Source: a bacterium
GTDB taxonomy: Bacteria; Elusimicrobiota; Elusimicrobia; Elusimicrobiales; UBA9959
Assembly (NCBI GenBank): GCA_021845705.1
Contig: JAJZVJ010000205.1
Location: 1 to 5,437, forward strand
Direction: 5' to 3'
DNA length: 5,437 bases
The notes under the pieces are model-generated. The model saw nothing but the letters and a program-made list of their open reading frames with translations. It was not told the origin of the DNA and searched no databases. Made by a program: the position numbers and the translations under genes. Shown one piece after another: positions 1-5,416 of the stretch; the first letter of the stretch is position 1; each line of letters starts with the position of its first letter.

Positions 1-375
1 AAGCAGATCGGTGCGAGCCTGGGCGTTGAAGTGCGCTCACTGATAAACAAAATAGATCTCCGCGCCACTATGCTGGCAATGCGGCTGTGCGACTATTTCA
101 TAGGCATCGACAGCGGGCCGCGGAACATGGCCCACCTCGCCGACCTGCGCAGCATAAGCCTGCTGGGCCCGGCTCCCAAGAATTTCATGCCGCTTAACCC
201 CGAAGATATCGTTATTGACAAGTTCGACTGCAGATGCAAGAGCCTTTTCTACCTGCACAAGGTCTCCGGCATGCAGAAAATATCGGCGCAGGAGGTTTTT
301 GAAAGTTTTAAAAAGCTTTCAACGGCCGCCTCTGGAAATAGACAGGCCCGGCCCGTGAGCGGGAGTTCTCTTTAG
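1..375 (+). CDS. Glycosyltransferase family 9 (heptosyltransferase-like), C-terminal part only
   Basis: The reading frame is open from the first base, so the true start lies left of the window; 124 C-terminal residues are visible. The segment DYFIGIDSGP (residues 31-40) followed by an alanine/leucine-rich helix and then LLGPAP matches the nucleotide-sugar-binding part of GT9 enzymes (ADP-heptose:LPS heptosyltransferase family; typical motif DSGP-x-H-x-A). A later cysteine cluster (CRCKSLFY) and the closing helix ISAQEVFESFKKL also fit the end of that fold. These enzymes normally work at the cytoplasmic face of the inner membrane, adding sugars to lipopolysaccharide core or other surface glycans. 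The usual histidine after DSGP is an asparagine here (GPRNMA), so the donor or activity may differ from classical WaaC/WaaF. After the domain there is an 18-residue low-complexity tail ending at TAG. Family assignment is fairly sure; the exact substrate cannot be told. Confidence 0.8.
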   Translation, partial: KQIGASLGVEVRSLINKIDLRATMLAMRLCDYFIGIDSGPRNMAHLADLRSISLLGPAPKNFMPLNPEDIVIDKFDCRCKSLFYLHKVSGMQKISAQEVFESFKKLSTAASGNRQARPVSGSSL

Positions 376-504
376 CGGGGCGGGACGTTAGCCAGGGAAA
401 GGCTCAAATACCTGGAAAAACACTTTAAGACCTCGGATGCCGCCCTCTCACCGGAGAAGAGTACCGCCAGGTAAGGATAGCGTCCAGGCGGACGGAACAG
501 CTTC
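376..504 (+). other. Intergenic gap with in-frame open stretch after the glycosyltransferase stop
   Basis: The same frame stays open from 376 to a TAA at 472-474 and would encode 32 residues, including the charged, helix-like stretch LARERLKYLEKHFKTSDAAL. It contains no ATG, GTG or TTG in frame, so it is unlikely to be an independent gene; it could be the eroded or read-through tail of the upstream protein. No clear terminator or promoter is visible, so the following exporter gene may be transcribed with the glycosyltransferase. The only ribosome-binding-like sequence for that next gene is the modest GGCGGACGG around 487-495. Confidence 0.35.
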
Positions 505-1146
505 ATGGAAATACCGCTTTTGATCATCGCAGCCTATCTGATAGGTTTTGTGACCGCCATACCCCTGGGGGCGACCCAGATAGAGATAGCCAAGCGCGCC
601 CTTAAAGGCCAGCTGCCGCAGGCCCTGATGATAGCGGCAGGGTCCGCGGCTTCGGATGTCATGTACGGGTTCATCGCCTTGTTCGGCATCGCCCCGTTCC
701 TGCGGAACAGCGGAGTAATGCTGGCTTTCTGGCTGGTCAGCTGGGCGCTGCTGCTCGCGCTTGGCGCTTACACGCTGCTTCACTATGGCAGGCACGTAAG
801 CATCAGGCGGCCGAAAACGGTACCGGGGAACACACGCCTGGCGCTGCTCCTGGGATTCTCGCTGGCGGCGACGAACTCGCCCATAATGCTGTGGTGGCTT
901 CTTTACGCCGAGATCATAAAAAAACTCGGGATACTGTCGGTTTTCACCGCAAAAACCTCGGTTATTTTCGTGCTTTCGGGAGGGGCGGGCATAGCCTCCT
1001 ACCTGGTTCTGCTCTCTTTCATCCTGCTGCGCGTAGGCAAATTCATTTCGGAAAAAGCGGAATCCGCCATCAATATTTCGCTCGGGATAGTTCTTATACT
1101 CTTATCTTTCTATCCGCTGGAAAAGATCCTGCAGTTGTTGCGCTAA
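505..1146 (+). CDS. LysE/RhtB-family membrane exporter
   Basis: The 213-residue protein is almost entirely hydrophobic with about six likely membrane segments (roughly residues 4-22, 38-62, 70-92, 111-135, 148-176 and 186-205). Its length and layout suit the LysE/RhtB superfamily, inner-membrane exporters of amino acids and related small molecules. The first helix ends in TAIPLGATQIEIAKRALKGQ, which lines up with the family's PGP-x-x-x...RAL-x-G signature, although PGP is replaced by PLG. A second family mark is GFSLAATNSPIMLWW (residues 117-131), where the usual Asn-Pro pair is split as N-S-P. The ATG at 505 is preceded in the same frame by stops at 472 and 478, so the start is well bounded; the ribosome site is weak (GGACGG about ten bases upstream). 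Substrate is unknown. It lies 129 bases after the glycosyltransferase on the same strand and faces the acetyltransferase gene tail to tail. Confidence 0.8.
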   Translation: MEIPLLIIAAYLIGFVTAIPLGATQIEIAKRALKGQLPQALMIAAGSAASDVMYGFIALFGIAPFLRNSGVMLAFWLVSWALLLALGAYTLLHYGRHVSIRRPKTVPGNTRLALLLGFSLAATNSPIMLWWLLYAEIIKKLGILSVFTAKTSVIFVLSGGAGIASYLVLLSFILLRVGKFISEKAESAINISLGIVLILLSFYPLEKILQLLR

Positions 1147-1204
1147 GAGCCGCAAAAGACTTTCATGCTTTATCCCGGCGTTCGGTCAGGGCGCCGGAGA
1201 ATCC

Positions 1205-2329
1205 CTACCGGAACAGCTTCGTGTAGCAGCGCCGCCTTTTATGCTGCTCGTTCTCGTAGTATTTCCATTGCCCCCTCACGTTCCTGTTCGTCTCAAGCTC
1301 CGGGGCCGCGTACACCGTTTTGATGCCGTGGTCTATGCAGGCCTGCTGGGCCTCGCGCATTAAAATGGCGTTAACCCCTTTGCCCTGCAGATCCGAACGT
1401 ACCGTTATCAGGTAAAGGTCCAGCGCCTCGCTGCGCCTGATAGCTTTTAAAAGATGCAGGAAACCGAACGGCAGCAGGTTGCCTTTTGACTTCCGCAGCG
1501 CTTTGGACAGCGACGGCATAGTGATGGCCACCGCTGCCAGCTCGTCGCTGCCGTCGACCACCAGCTTTATAAAAGCCGGGTTTATGAAAGAAAAATACTG
1601 CTTTGTGTAGGCTTCTATCTGCCTGGCGCTCAGAGGAACGAAGCCGAACAGGTCCTTATACCCTTCGTTCAGCAGCTTAAAGATCTTCCCCGCGTAGGGA
1701 AGTACGTCCTTCGATCTTTTCAGGCGCACCACCTTTAGCTTCAGGCGGCGTTCGGCGATATTAGCTATACGGAGAATATCCGGCTGGACCGTAGCGGGGA
1801 TATGTATCCTGTACTCGACCCAGTCGGCTTCCTTGGCGTAGCCCAGCCGCTCCAGATATCCGGGGTAATAGGGGTAGTTATAGATGGTGGGCAATGTGCC
1901 TAATTCGTCGAAGCCCTCTACCAGCATGCCCTCTTTGTCAAAATCGGTGAAGCCCATGGGACCCTGGATCCCCGTCATGCCCTGCTCTTTCGCCCAGGCT
2001 TCTACCGTGCGGAACAGCGCTTCGGCCACGCCGAAATCTTCCGTAAAATCGACCCAGCCGAAACGCGCGTATTTATTCTTCCAGGTCTCTATATAGCGTT
2101 CATTTATAATGCCGGCTATCCTCCCGACTATTTCCTTCCCCTTATACGCGAGAAAGTACCTGGTCCTGCAGAAATCGAACGCGGGATTCTTTTTAGGGTC
2201 CAGGGTGGCCATCTCGTCAAAATACAGCGACGGGACCCAGCAGGGATCGCCCTTATATAAGGCATTGGGGAATTCAATGAACCGTTTCAGCTGTTTTTTT
2301 GTTCTAACCTCTTCTATGTGTATCGACAT
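1205..2329 (-). CDS. GNAT-fold N-acetyltransferase-like protein
   Basis: From the chosen start the protein has 374 residues. It resembles a widespread but little-studied bacterial family of about 375 residues annotated as GNAT-like. The N-terminal part has a YKGDPCWVP motif (25-33) and GPMGFTDFDKEGMLVEGF (123-140), then YNYPYYPGYLERLGY (150-164). The C-terminal half carries VRSDLQGKGVNAILM (310-324), which looks like the acetyl-CoA pyrophosphate-binding motif A of GNAT enzymes (Q-x-x-G-x-G/A), with Asn at the last position. It closes with ETNRNVRGQWKYYEN and HKRRRCYTKLF. I chose the ATG at 2329 because it has a GAGGT ribosome site four bases upstream and begins at the conserved N-terminus; an in-frame ATG at 2377 would add 16 residues but has no ribosome site. 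It diverges from ahcY. No signal peptide or membrane segment is seen, so it should be cytoplasmic. The substrate is unknown. Confidence 0.75.
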   Translation of the reverse strand: MSIHIEEVRTKKQLKRFIEFPNALYKGDPCWVPSLYFDEMATLDPKKNPAFDFCRTRYFLAYKGKEIVGRIAGIINERYIETWKNKYARFGWVDFTEDFGVAEALFRTVEAWAKEQGMTGIQGPMGFTDFDKEGMLVEGFDELGTLPTIYNYPYYPGYLERLGYAKEADWVEYRIHIPATVQPDILRIANIAERRLKLKVVRLKRSKDVLPYAGKIFKLLNEGYKDLFGFVPLSARQIEAYTKQYFSFINPAFIKLVVDGSDELAAVAITMPSLSKALRKSKGNLLPFGFLHLLKAIRRSEALDLYLITVRSDLQGKGVNAILMREAQQACIDHGIKTVYAAPELETNRNVRGQWKYYENEQHKRRRCYTKLFR

Positions 2330-2376
2330 AAGACCTCGCGATCCTGACTTAACCCAGCGCGCATAGTTGGAATGCA

Positions 2377-2405
2377 TTAAGATTGCCGCTCGTTTTATTT
2401 ATAAT
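2377..2405 (+). promoter_or_regulatory. Candidate distal sigma-70 promoter for ahcY
   Basis: TTAAGA (2377-2382, four of six bases matching TTGACA) is followed after 17 bases by a perfect TATAAT (2400-2405). It sits in a short AT-rich island inside GC-rich DNA. Transcription would start near 2412 and give ahcY an untranslated leader of about 130 bases. It shares its -10 bases with a - strand -10 element. Confidence 0.5.
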
Positions 2406-2429
2406 ACAAAAACTAAGCGCTTGCCGGAA
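2401..2429 (-). promoter_or_regulatory. Possible promoter of the acetyltransferase-like gene
   Basis: On the - strand TATTAT (2406 down to 2401) can act as a -10 element, with a weak TTCCGG (2429-2424) at 17-base spacing as -35. Transcription would start near 2394, giving a leader of about 65 bases before the ATG at 2329. The -10 overlaps the + strand TATAAT, so this looks like a bidirectional promoter. The -35 is poor, hence moderate confidence at most. Confidence 0.35.
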
Positions 2430-2440
2430 CTTCAGGGGCA

Positions 2441-2462
2441 GGTCCGCGAACCGGGAATTCCC
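2441..2462. promoter_or_regulatory. Two abutting palindromes upstream of ahcY, possible operator
   Basis: GGTCCGCGAACC (2441-2452) is palindromic except for one mismatched pair, and GGGAATTCCC (2453-2462) directly after it is a perfect ten-base palindrome. They lie between the two candidate ahcY promoters, where a dimeric repressor could act. No known operator is recognised. They could also form part of a folded leader RNA, since GGGGC (2435-2439) can pair with GCCCC (2474-2478) around them. Confidence 0.25.
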
Positions 2463-2507
2463 CAGGCCGTACAGCCCCGCCTATTCCCCCCCGGCTGCAG
2501 GAAAAAG

Positions 2508-2513
2508 TATAAT
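2508..2513 (+). promoter_or_regulatory. Candidate proximal -10 element for ahcY
   Basis: A second perfect TATAAT lies 30 bases before the ahcY start codon, in an A-rich patch. There is no convincing -35 at the correct spacing (TTCCCC at 2485-2490), so it would need an activator, or it is simply AT-rich leader. A start near 2520 would give a short leader of about 24 bases that still holds the ribosome site. Confidence 0.3.
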
Positions 2514-2534
2514 TAACCAAGATTTAAAAGGCAC

Positions 2535-2539
2535 GGAGG
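2535..2539 (+). promoter_or_regulatory. Ribosome binding site of ahcY
   Basis: GGAGG lies four bases before the ATG at 2544 and supports that start. A second in-frame ATG at 2577 is also preceded by GGAG (2561-2564) and GGTG (2567-2570), so initiation 11 residues further in remains possible. Confidence 0.7.
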
Positions 2540-2543
2540 CGCT

Positions 2544-3977
2544 ATGAGCAACGCACTTAAGGAGAAGGTGAAAACCATGACTGACGATTTTAAGGTTAAG
2601 GATATGAGCCTGGCCCCCTGGGGCCGCCGCGAAATAGAGATAGCGGAGAAAGAAATGCCGGGCCTGATGGCCATCCGCGAGAAATTTGCGGCTAAAAAAC
2701 CGCTCAAGGGCGCGCGCGTGATGGGCTCGCTGCATATGACCACCCAGACCGCCGTGCTTATAGAGACGCTCTCCGCCCTGGGCGCCGAAGTGCGCTGGTG
2801 CTCCTGCAACATTTTCTCGACCTCCGACCAGGCCGCCGCGGCCATAGCCGCCACCGGCATACCGGTGTTCGCCTGGAAGGGCGAGACCCTGGCCGAATAC
2901 TGGTGGTGCACCGAGCGCGCGCTTGATTTCGGCGGCGGCAGGGGCCCCCACCTTATAGTGGACGACGGCGGCGACGCCACAATGATGCTGCACCGCGGCG
3001 TGGCCGCGGAAAAGGATCCGAAGATCCTGGACGCCAAAGCCGGCGGCGAGGACGAGCAGGAACTTAATAACTGCCTGAAGGCGGAACTGAAGAAGAACAA
3101 TAAACGCTGGCATACCGCCGTGAAGGACTGGAAAGGCGTCTCGGAAGAGACCACCACCGGCGTGCACCGCCTGTACCAGATGCACGAGGCCGGCGAGCTG
3201 ATGGTGCCCGCCATCAACGTGAACGATTCCGTCACCAAGTCCAAGTTCGACAACCTTTACGGCTGCCGCGAGTCCCTGGCGGACGGCATCAAGCGCGCCA
3301 CCGACGTGATGATAGCCGGCAAGGTATGCGTAGTCTGCGGCTACGGCGACGTGGGCAAAGGCTCGGCCCGCAGCCTGCGCGGCTTCGGCGCGCGCGTTAT
3401 CGTTACCGAGATAGACCCTATCTGCGCGCTGCAGGCCGCGATGGAAGGCTTTGAAGTGACCACCGTGGAAGACACGCTCGGCATAGGCGACGTTTATGTC
3501 ACCACCACCGGCAACAAGGACATTATCCGCCTGGAGCACATGCTCAAGATGAAGGACCAGGCCATAGTCTGCAATATCGGCCATTTCGACAACGAGATCC
3601 AGGTGGAAGCCCTTAAGAACGCCAAGGGCGTTAAGATGGTCAACATAAAGCCGCAGGTGGACCGCTTCGACCTGCCCAATGGCCGCTCTTTGTACCTGCT
3701 GGCCGAGGGCCGGCTGGTGAACCTGGGCTGCGCCAAGGGCCACCCGTCGTTCGTAATGAGCAATTCCTTCTCCAACCAGACCCTGGCCCAGCTGGAGCTG
3801 TGGACCAAGAAGATGGCTGTGGGCGTCTACCGCCTCCCGAAGCACCTGGACGAGGAAGTGGCCCGCCTCCACCTTGAGAAGATAGGCGTCAAGCTGACCA
3901 AGCTCACCAAGGAACAGGCCAACTACATCGGCGTGAAACAGGACGGCCCCTACAAGGCGGACCATTACAGGTATTGA
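2544..3977 (+). CDS. ahcY: S-adenosylhomocysteinase (adenosylhomocysteine hydrolase)
   Basis: The enzyme reversibly splits S-adenosylhomocysteine into homocysteine and adenosine using tightly bound NAD. It relieves product inhibition of methyltransferases and feeds the methionine cycle in the cytoplasm. The 477 residues carry the whole family pattern: WGRREIEIAEKEMPGLM (26-42), GSLHMTTQTA with catalytic His64, SCNIFSTSDQAAAAI (87-101), VDDGGD (139-144), EETTTGVHRLYQ with a catalytic Glu (201/202), and VTKSKFDNLYGC with Lys232, Asp236, Asn237 and Cys241. The NAD-binding GYGDVGKG is at 266-273, NIGHFDNE with His347 follows, and the C-terminal tail DHYRY with Lys471 and Tyr475 reaches the neighbouring subunit. 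Between VDDGGD and EETTTG there is an insert of about 36 residues compared with the 432-residue human enzyme, at the place where the mycobacterial enzyme also carries one. A small oddity is Ser for Gln in the usual STQD motif. It appears to be transcribed alone, bounded by promoter and strong terminator. An alternative start is Met12 (2577). Confidence 0.97.
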   Translation: MSNALKEKVKTMTDDFKVKDMSLAPWGRREIEIAEKEMPGLMAIREKFAAKKPLKGARVMGSLHMTTQTAVLIETLSALGAEVRWCSCNIFSTSDQAAAAIAATGIPVFAWKGETLAEYWWCTERALDFGGGRGPHLIVDDGGDATMMLHRGVAAEKDPKILDAKAGGEDEQELNNCLKAELKKNNKRWHTAVKDWKGVSEETTTGVHRLYQMHEAGELMVPAINVNDSVTKSKFDNLYGCRESLADGIKRATDVMIAGKVCVVCGYGDVGKGSARSLRGFGARVIVTEIDPICALQAAMEGFEVTTVEDTLGIGDVYVTTTGNKDIIRLEHMLKMKDQAIVCNIGHFDNEIQVEALKNAKGVKMVNIKPQVDRFDLPNGRSLYLLAEGRLVNLGCAKGHPSFVMSNSFSNQTLAQLELWTKKMAVGVYRLPKHLDEEVARLHLEKIGVKLTKLTKEQANYIGVKQDGPYKADHYRY

Positions 3978-3992
3978 GCCTTAGAAACAGGG

Positions 3993-4031
3993 AAAAAGAA
4001 CGCCCGGGCAGAACCCGGGTGTTCTTTTTTT
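3993..4031 (+). terminator. Strong, potentially bidirectional rho-independent terminator
   Basis: Bases 3993-4008 pair with 4014-4029 over 16 base pairs (one G-U), including CCCGGG against CCCGGG, around the five-base loop CAGAA. A run of seven Ts (4025-4031) follows on the + strand, ending ahcY transcription 16 bases after its stop. The left arm starts with AAAAAG, so the - strand reads a T-tract too and can terminate the convergent small-protein gene whose stop is at 4091. Confidence 0.93.
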
Positions 4032-4090
4032 ATGGCCCGCTCAGGCCTATTTCAGGCGCGGCAGAGCGGCGGGGTAGGCCCGCGCCGCGC

Positions 4091-4531
4091 TCAGCTCTTC
4101 TTCAGCACGTAATATTCCGGTTTCCGGTGCTTGAAAGAGTAATCGCCGCTCTTCCACTCGAAGAACATATAAGTGGCTCCGTTGAGCTTTTTAATTATGT
4201 AACGCGCCGCGGTCCTGTCCCCGGAATGCATCACCACGCCCTTGGTCCAGGTCCACCAGGGGGCCGCCGTCCTGCCCCCTTCAAGGAACACCAGCTTCTT
4301 CAGGTAGAGGTCGCCTTCGAACAGCTTTACGCCCGGCTTGAAATCCGCCGGGTCCCGGACAAAGTCCACGCTGTCCCACCTGCCTGGCAGGGCAGGGTCG
4401 TTAACGAAAGGCAGATTAATGTCGTCCACCAGCCTGCCGTCAACTTCCGTAGTGTTTATCTTTATTTCCCCGGCCGCGCAAAGCGCGCCTAAACCGATGA
4501 GCACCGCCGCCGCGAGTAATTCAGTTTTCAT
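4091..4531 (-). CDS. Small exported protein with one aromatic-rich repeat domain
   Basis: The 146-residue product starts with a likely Sec signal peptide: MKTE, then a hydrophobic core at about 5-17, with small residues CAAG before EIK as a plausible cleavage site. There is no proper lipobox before Cys18. Residues 38-145 form a single domain with W52..VDFV, GDLYLKKLVFL (73-83), PWWTWTKGVVMH (91-102), YMFFEWKSGDY (121-131) and KPEYYVLKK (137-145). The same domain occurs twice in the neighbouring gene at 4634-5416. I recall similar segments in hypothetical or BlaR1-like proteins of Bacillus and Clostridium, but no function is established that I know of. The alternating aromatic and charged strands suggest a beta-rich, ligand-binding or lipocalin-like fold; that is inference. 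AGGAGG (4536-4541 on the - strand) four bases before the ATG fixes the start. It probably acts in the periplasm or outside the cell. Confidence 0.8.
   Translation of the reverse strand: MKTELLAAAVLIGLGALCAAGEIKINTTEVDGRLVDDINLPFVNDPALPGRWDSVDFVRDPADFKPGVKLFEGDLYLKKLVFLEGGRTAAPWWTWTKGVVMHSGDRTAARYIIKKLNGATYMFFEWKSGDYSFKHRKPEYYVLKKS
4097..4420 (-). repeat. Single copy of the 108-residue aromatic-rich domain
   Basis: This 324-base segment encodes residues 38-145 of the smaller exported protein. It aligns without gaps to both copies in the adjacent gene, with 69 of 108 residues identical to the first copy and 67 of 108 to the second (hand count). Its ends look more like the first copy (INLPFVNDPA, HRKP) and its middle more like the second (PWWTWTKG), hinting at mosaic ancestry. 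Confidence 0.85.
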
Positions 4532-4586
4532 AAGGCCTCCTGTTTATCCGTTCCAGCAGTTACTACGCACTGGCCCCGGAAGTATT

Positions 4587-4616
4587 ACAAAGAAAAAGGC
4601 CCCAGCGGGGGCCTTT
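4587..4616 (-). terminator. Rho-independent terminator of the two-domain protein gene
   Basis: On the - strand AAAGGCCCC pairs with GGGGCCTTT (4616-4608 with 4603-4595), nine base pairs around a four-base loop, followed by a T-rich tract (TTCTTT, lower coordinates). It lies about 18 bases past the stop of the 4634-5416 gene and separates it from the next gene downstream. That gene therefore likely needs its own promoter in the remaining roughly 60 bases; only a weak TTGTAA...TAGTAA pair is seen there. Confidence 0.85.
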
Positions 4617-4633
4617 AACCGGAGACCTGGCCT

Positions 4634-5416
4634 TTATTTCCTCTTAAGCACGTAATAGGACGGCTTCGCCCCGCGGAAGACGTAATCCCCGCTTTTCCAT
4701 TCGAAGAACAGATAATCCGTTCCCTGTATTTTCCGTATCTCATACCGGCTGGCCGTCTTATCCCCGTGGTGCATTACCACGCCTTTGGTCCAGGTCCACC
4801 AGGGTTCGCCCCCTTTGCCTTTCGGGAGGAAAACCAGCTCTTTAAGGTACAGGTCCCCTTTCCAGGCCCTGGCCGCCGGGTAGAACTTCTCCGGGCTTTC
4901 CACAAAATCCACGCTTTCCCAATTACCCACCACGGCCGGATCGTCTTTAAAAGGAAGGTCTATGTTATCGCGCCTTATACCGGCCTCTTTTTCCAGCACA
5001 TAATAATCCGGCTTCCGGTGCCGTATCGTATAATCTCCGCTCTTCCATTCGAAGAACATATATTCATGCCCGCCTATTTTCTTTACCGTGTAGCGGCTGG
5101 CGGTCTTGTCGCCGTGGTGCATTACCACGCCTTTGGTCCAGGTCAGCCAGGAATTGGGGCTTTTGCCGTCCGGCAGGAAGACCAGCTCTTTAAGGTACAG
5201 GTTCCCCGGCCAGGCGCGTTTCCCGGGCCGGAACAACCCCGGCGTTCCCACAAAGTCCACGGCGCGCCAGGAACCCAGAACAGCCGGGTCGTTAACGAAG
5301 GGCAGGTTGATATCGTCCTCGATACGCCCGTCCTTGCCGGGCGCGTTCTTTATTTCCCGACCCGCTGCGGGCCAGGCGGCCAGCAGCGCGGCCAATAATA
5401 TTACCGGAAGTTTCAT
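4634..5416 (-). CDS. Exported protein with two tandem aromatic-rich domains
   Basis: The 260-residue product begins with a signal peptide (MK, hydrophobic residues 3-15, then AWPAAG before REIK). The mature part is two copies of the same domain, residues 36-143 and 152-259, in perfect register with a 116-residue period and joined by the short linker around EAGIRRD. Each copy has W..VDFV, LYLKELVFLP, TWTKGVVMHHGDKTASRY, FFEWKSGDY and a closing KP-x-YYVL. The copies share 72 of 108 residues by hand count. The N-terminal leader DGRIEDDINLPFVNDP closely matches DGRLVDDINLPFVNDP of the next gene, so the two genes are paralogues and this one gained a second domain by internal duplication. AAGGAAGG (5424-5431 on the - strand), seven bases before the ATG, supports the start. 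No enzyme motif is recognised; a periplasmic or secreted binding role is only a guess. Confidence 0.82.
   Translation of the reverse strand: MKLPVILLAALLAAWPAAGREIKNAPGKDGRIEDDINLPFVNDPAVLGSWRAVDFVGTPGLFRPGKRAWPGNLYLKELVFLPDGKSPNSWLTWTKGVVMHHGDKTASRYTVKKIGGHEYMFFEWKSGDYTIRHRKPDYYVLEKEAGIRRDNIDLPFKDDPAVVGNWESVDFVESPEKFYPAARAWKGDLYLKELVFLPKGKGGEPWWTWTKGVVMHHGDKTASRYEIRKIQGTDYLFFEWKSGDYVFRGAKPSYYVLKRK
4640..5311 (-). repeat. Tandem in-frame duplication with 348-base period
   Basis: Copy one spans 4988-5311 and copy two 4640-4963, offset by exactly 348 bases (116 codons) with no insertion or deletion. A stretch of 33 bases is identical between copies (4764-4796 and 5112-5144), covering the TWTKGVVMHH region, while flanking third positions have diverged. 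Confidence 0.9.

Noticed and set aside
1175..1197. Inverted repeat CCGGCG/CGCCGG between the convergent exporter and acetyltransferase genes, considered as terminator
   Set aside because: Only six base pairs with an 11-base loop and no T-run on either strand.
493..1220. 12-base direct repeat CGGAACAGCTTC at 493-504 and 1209-1220 flanking the exporter gene, considered as mobile-element flanks
   Set aside because: About one such match is expected by chance in this length, there is no transposase or inverted end, and the second copy lies inside the C-terminal codons of another gene.
891..1226. 111-codon open frame overlapping the exporter gene in another frame
   Set aside because: The overlapping frame encodes a consistent membrane protein with family motifs; this one is Arg/His rich without recognisable features.
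2330..2377. Upstream ATG at 2377 as start of the acetyltransferase-like gene
   Set aside because: No ribosome site precedes it, whereas the ATG at 2329 has GAGGT and fits the conserved N-terminus; it would also leave little room after the candidate promoter.
2412..2543. SAH riboswitch in the ahcY leader
   Set aside because: The conserved GAGGAGCGCUGC-type core is absent.
2481..3965. Long 494-codon open frame antisense to ahcY
   Set aside because: It is the mirror of a strongly conserved enzyme gene in GC-rich DNA, its translation is low-complexity (His/Ala/Gly/Val rich), and it has no ribosome site; a shadow frame.
4056..4090. GC-rich inverted repeat just after the stop of the single-domain gene
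   Set aside because: It can fold (GCGCGGC with GCCGCGC) but has no T-tract, and the strong hairpin at 3993-4031 is the better terminator; it may be chance in GC-rich spacer.
4469..4531. Lipoprotein signal in the single-domain protein (Cys18)
   Set aside because: Residues before the cysteine (GAL) do not match a lipobox; a signal peptidase I type leader is more likely.
3974..4655. Open frames on the + strand across the small exported protein genes
   Set aside because: They run antisense to two genes with clear signal peptides, ribosome sites and conserved repeats; no supporting signals of their own.
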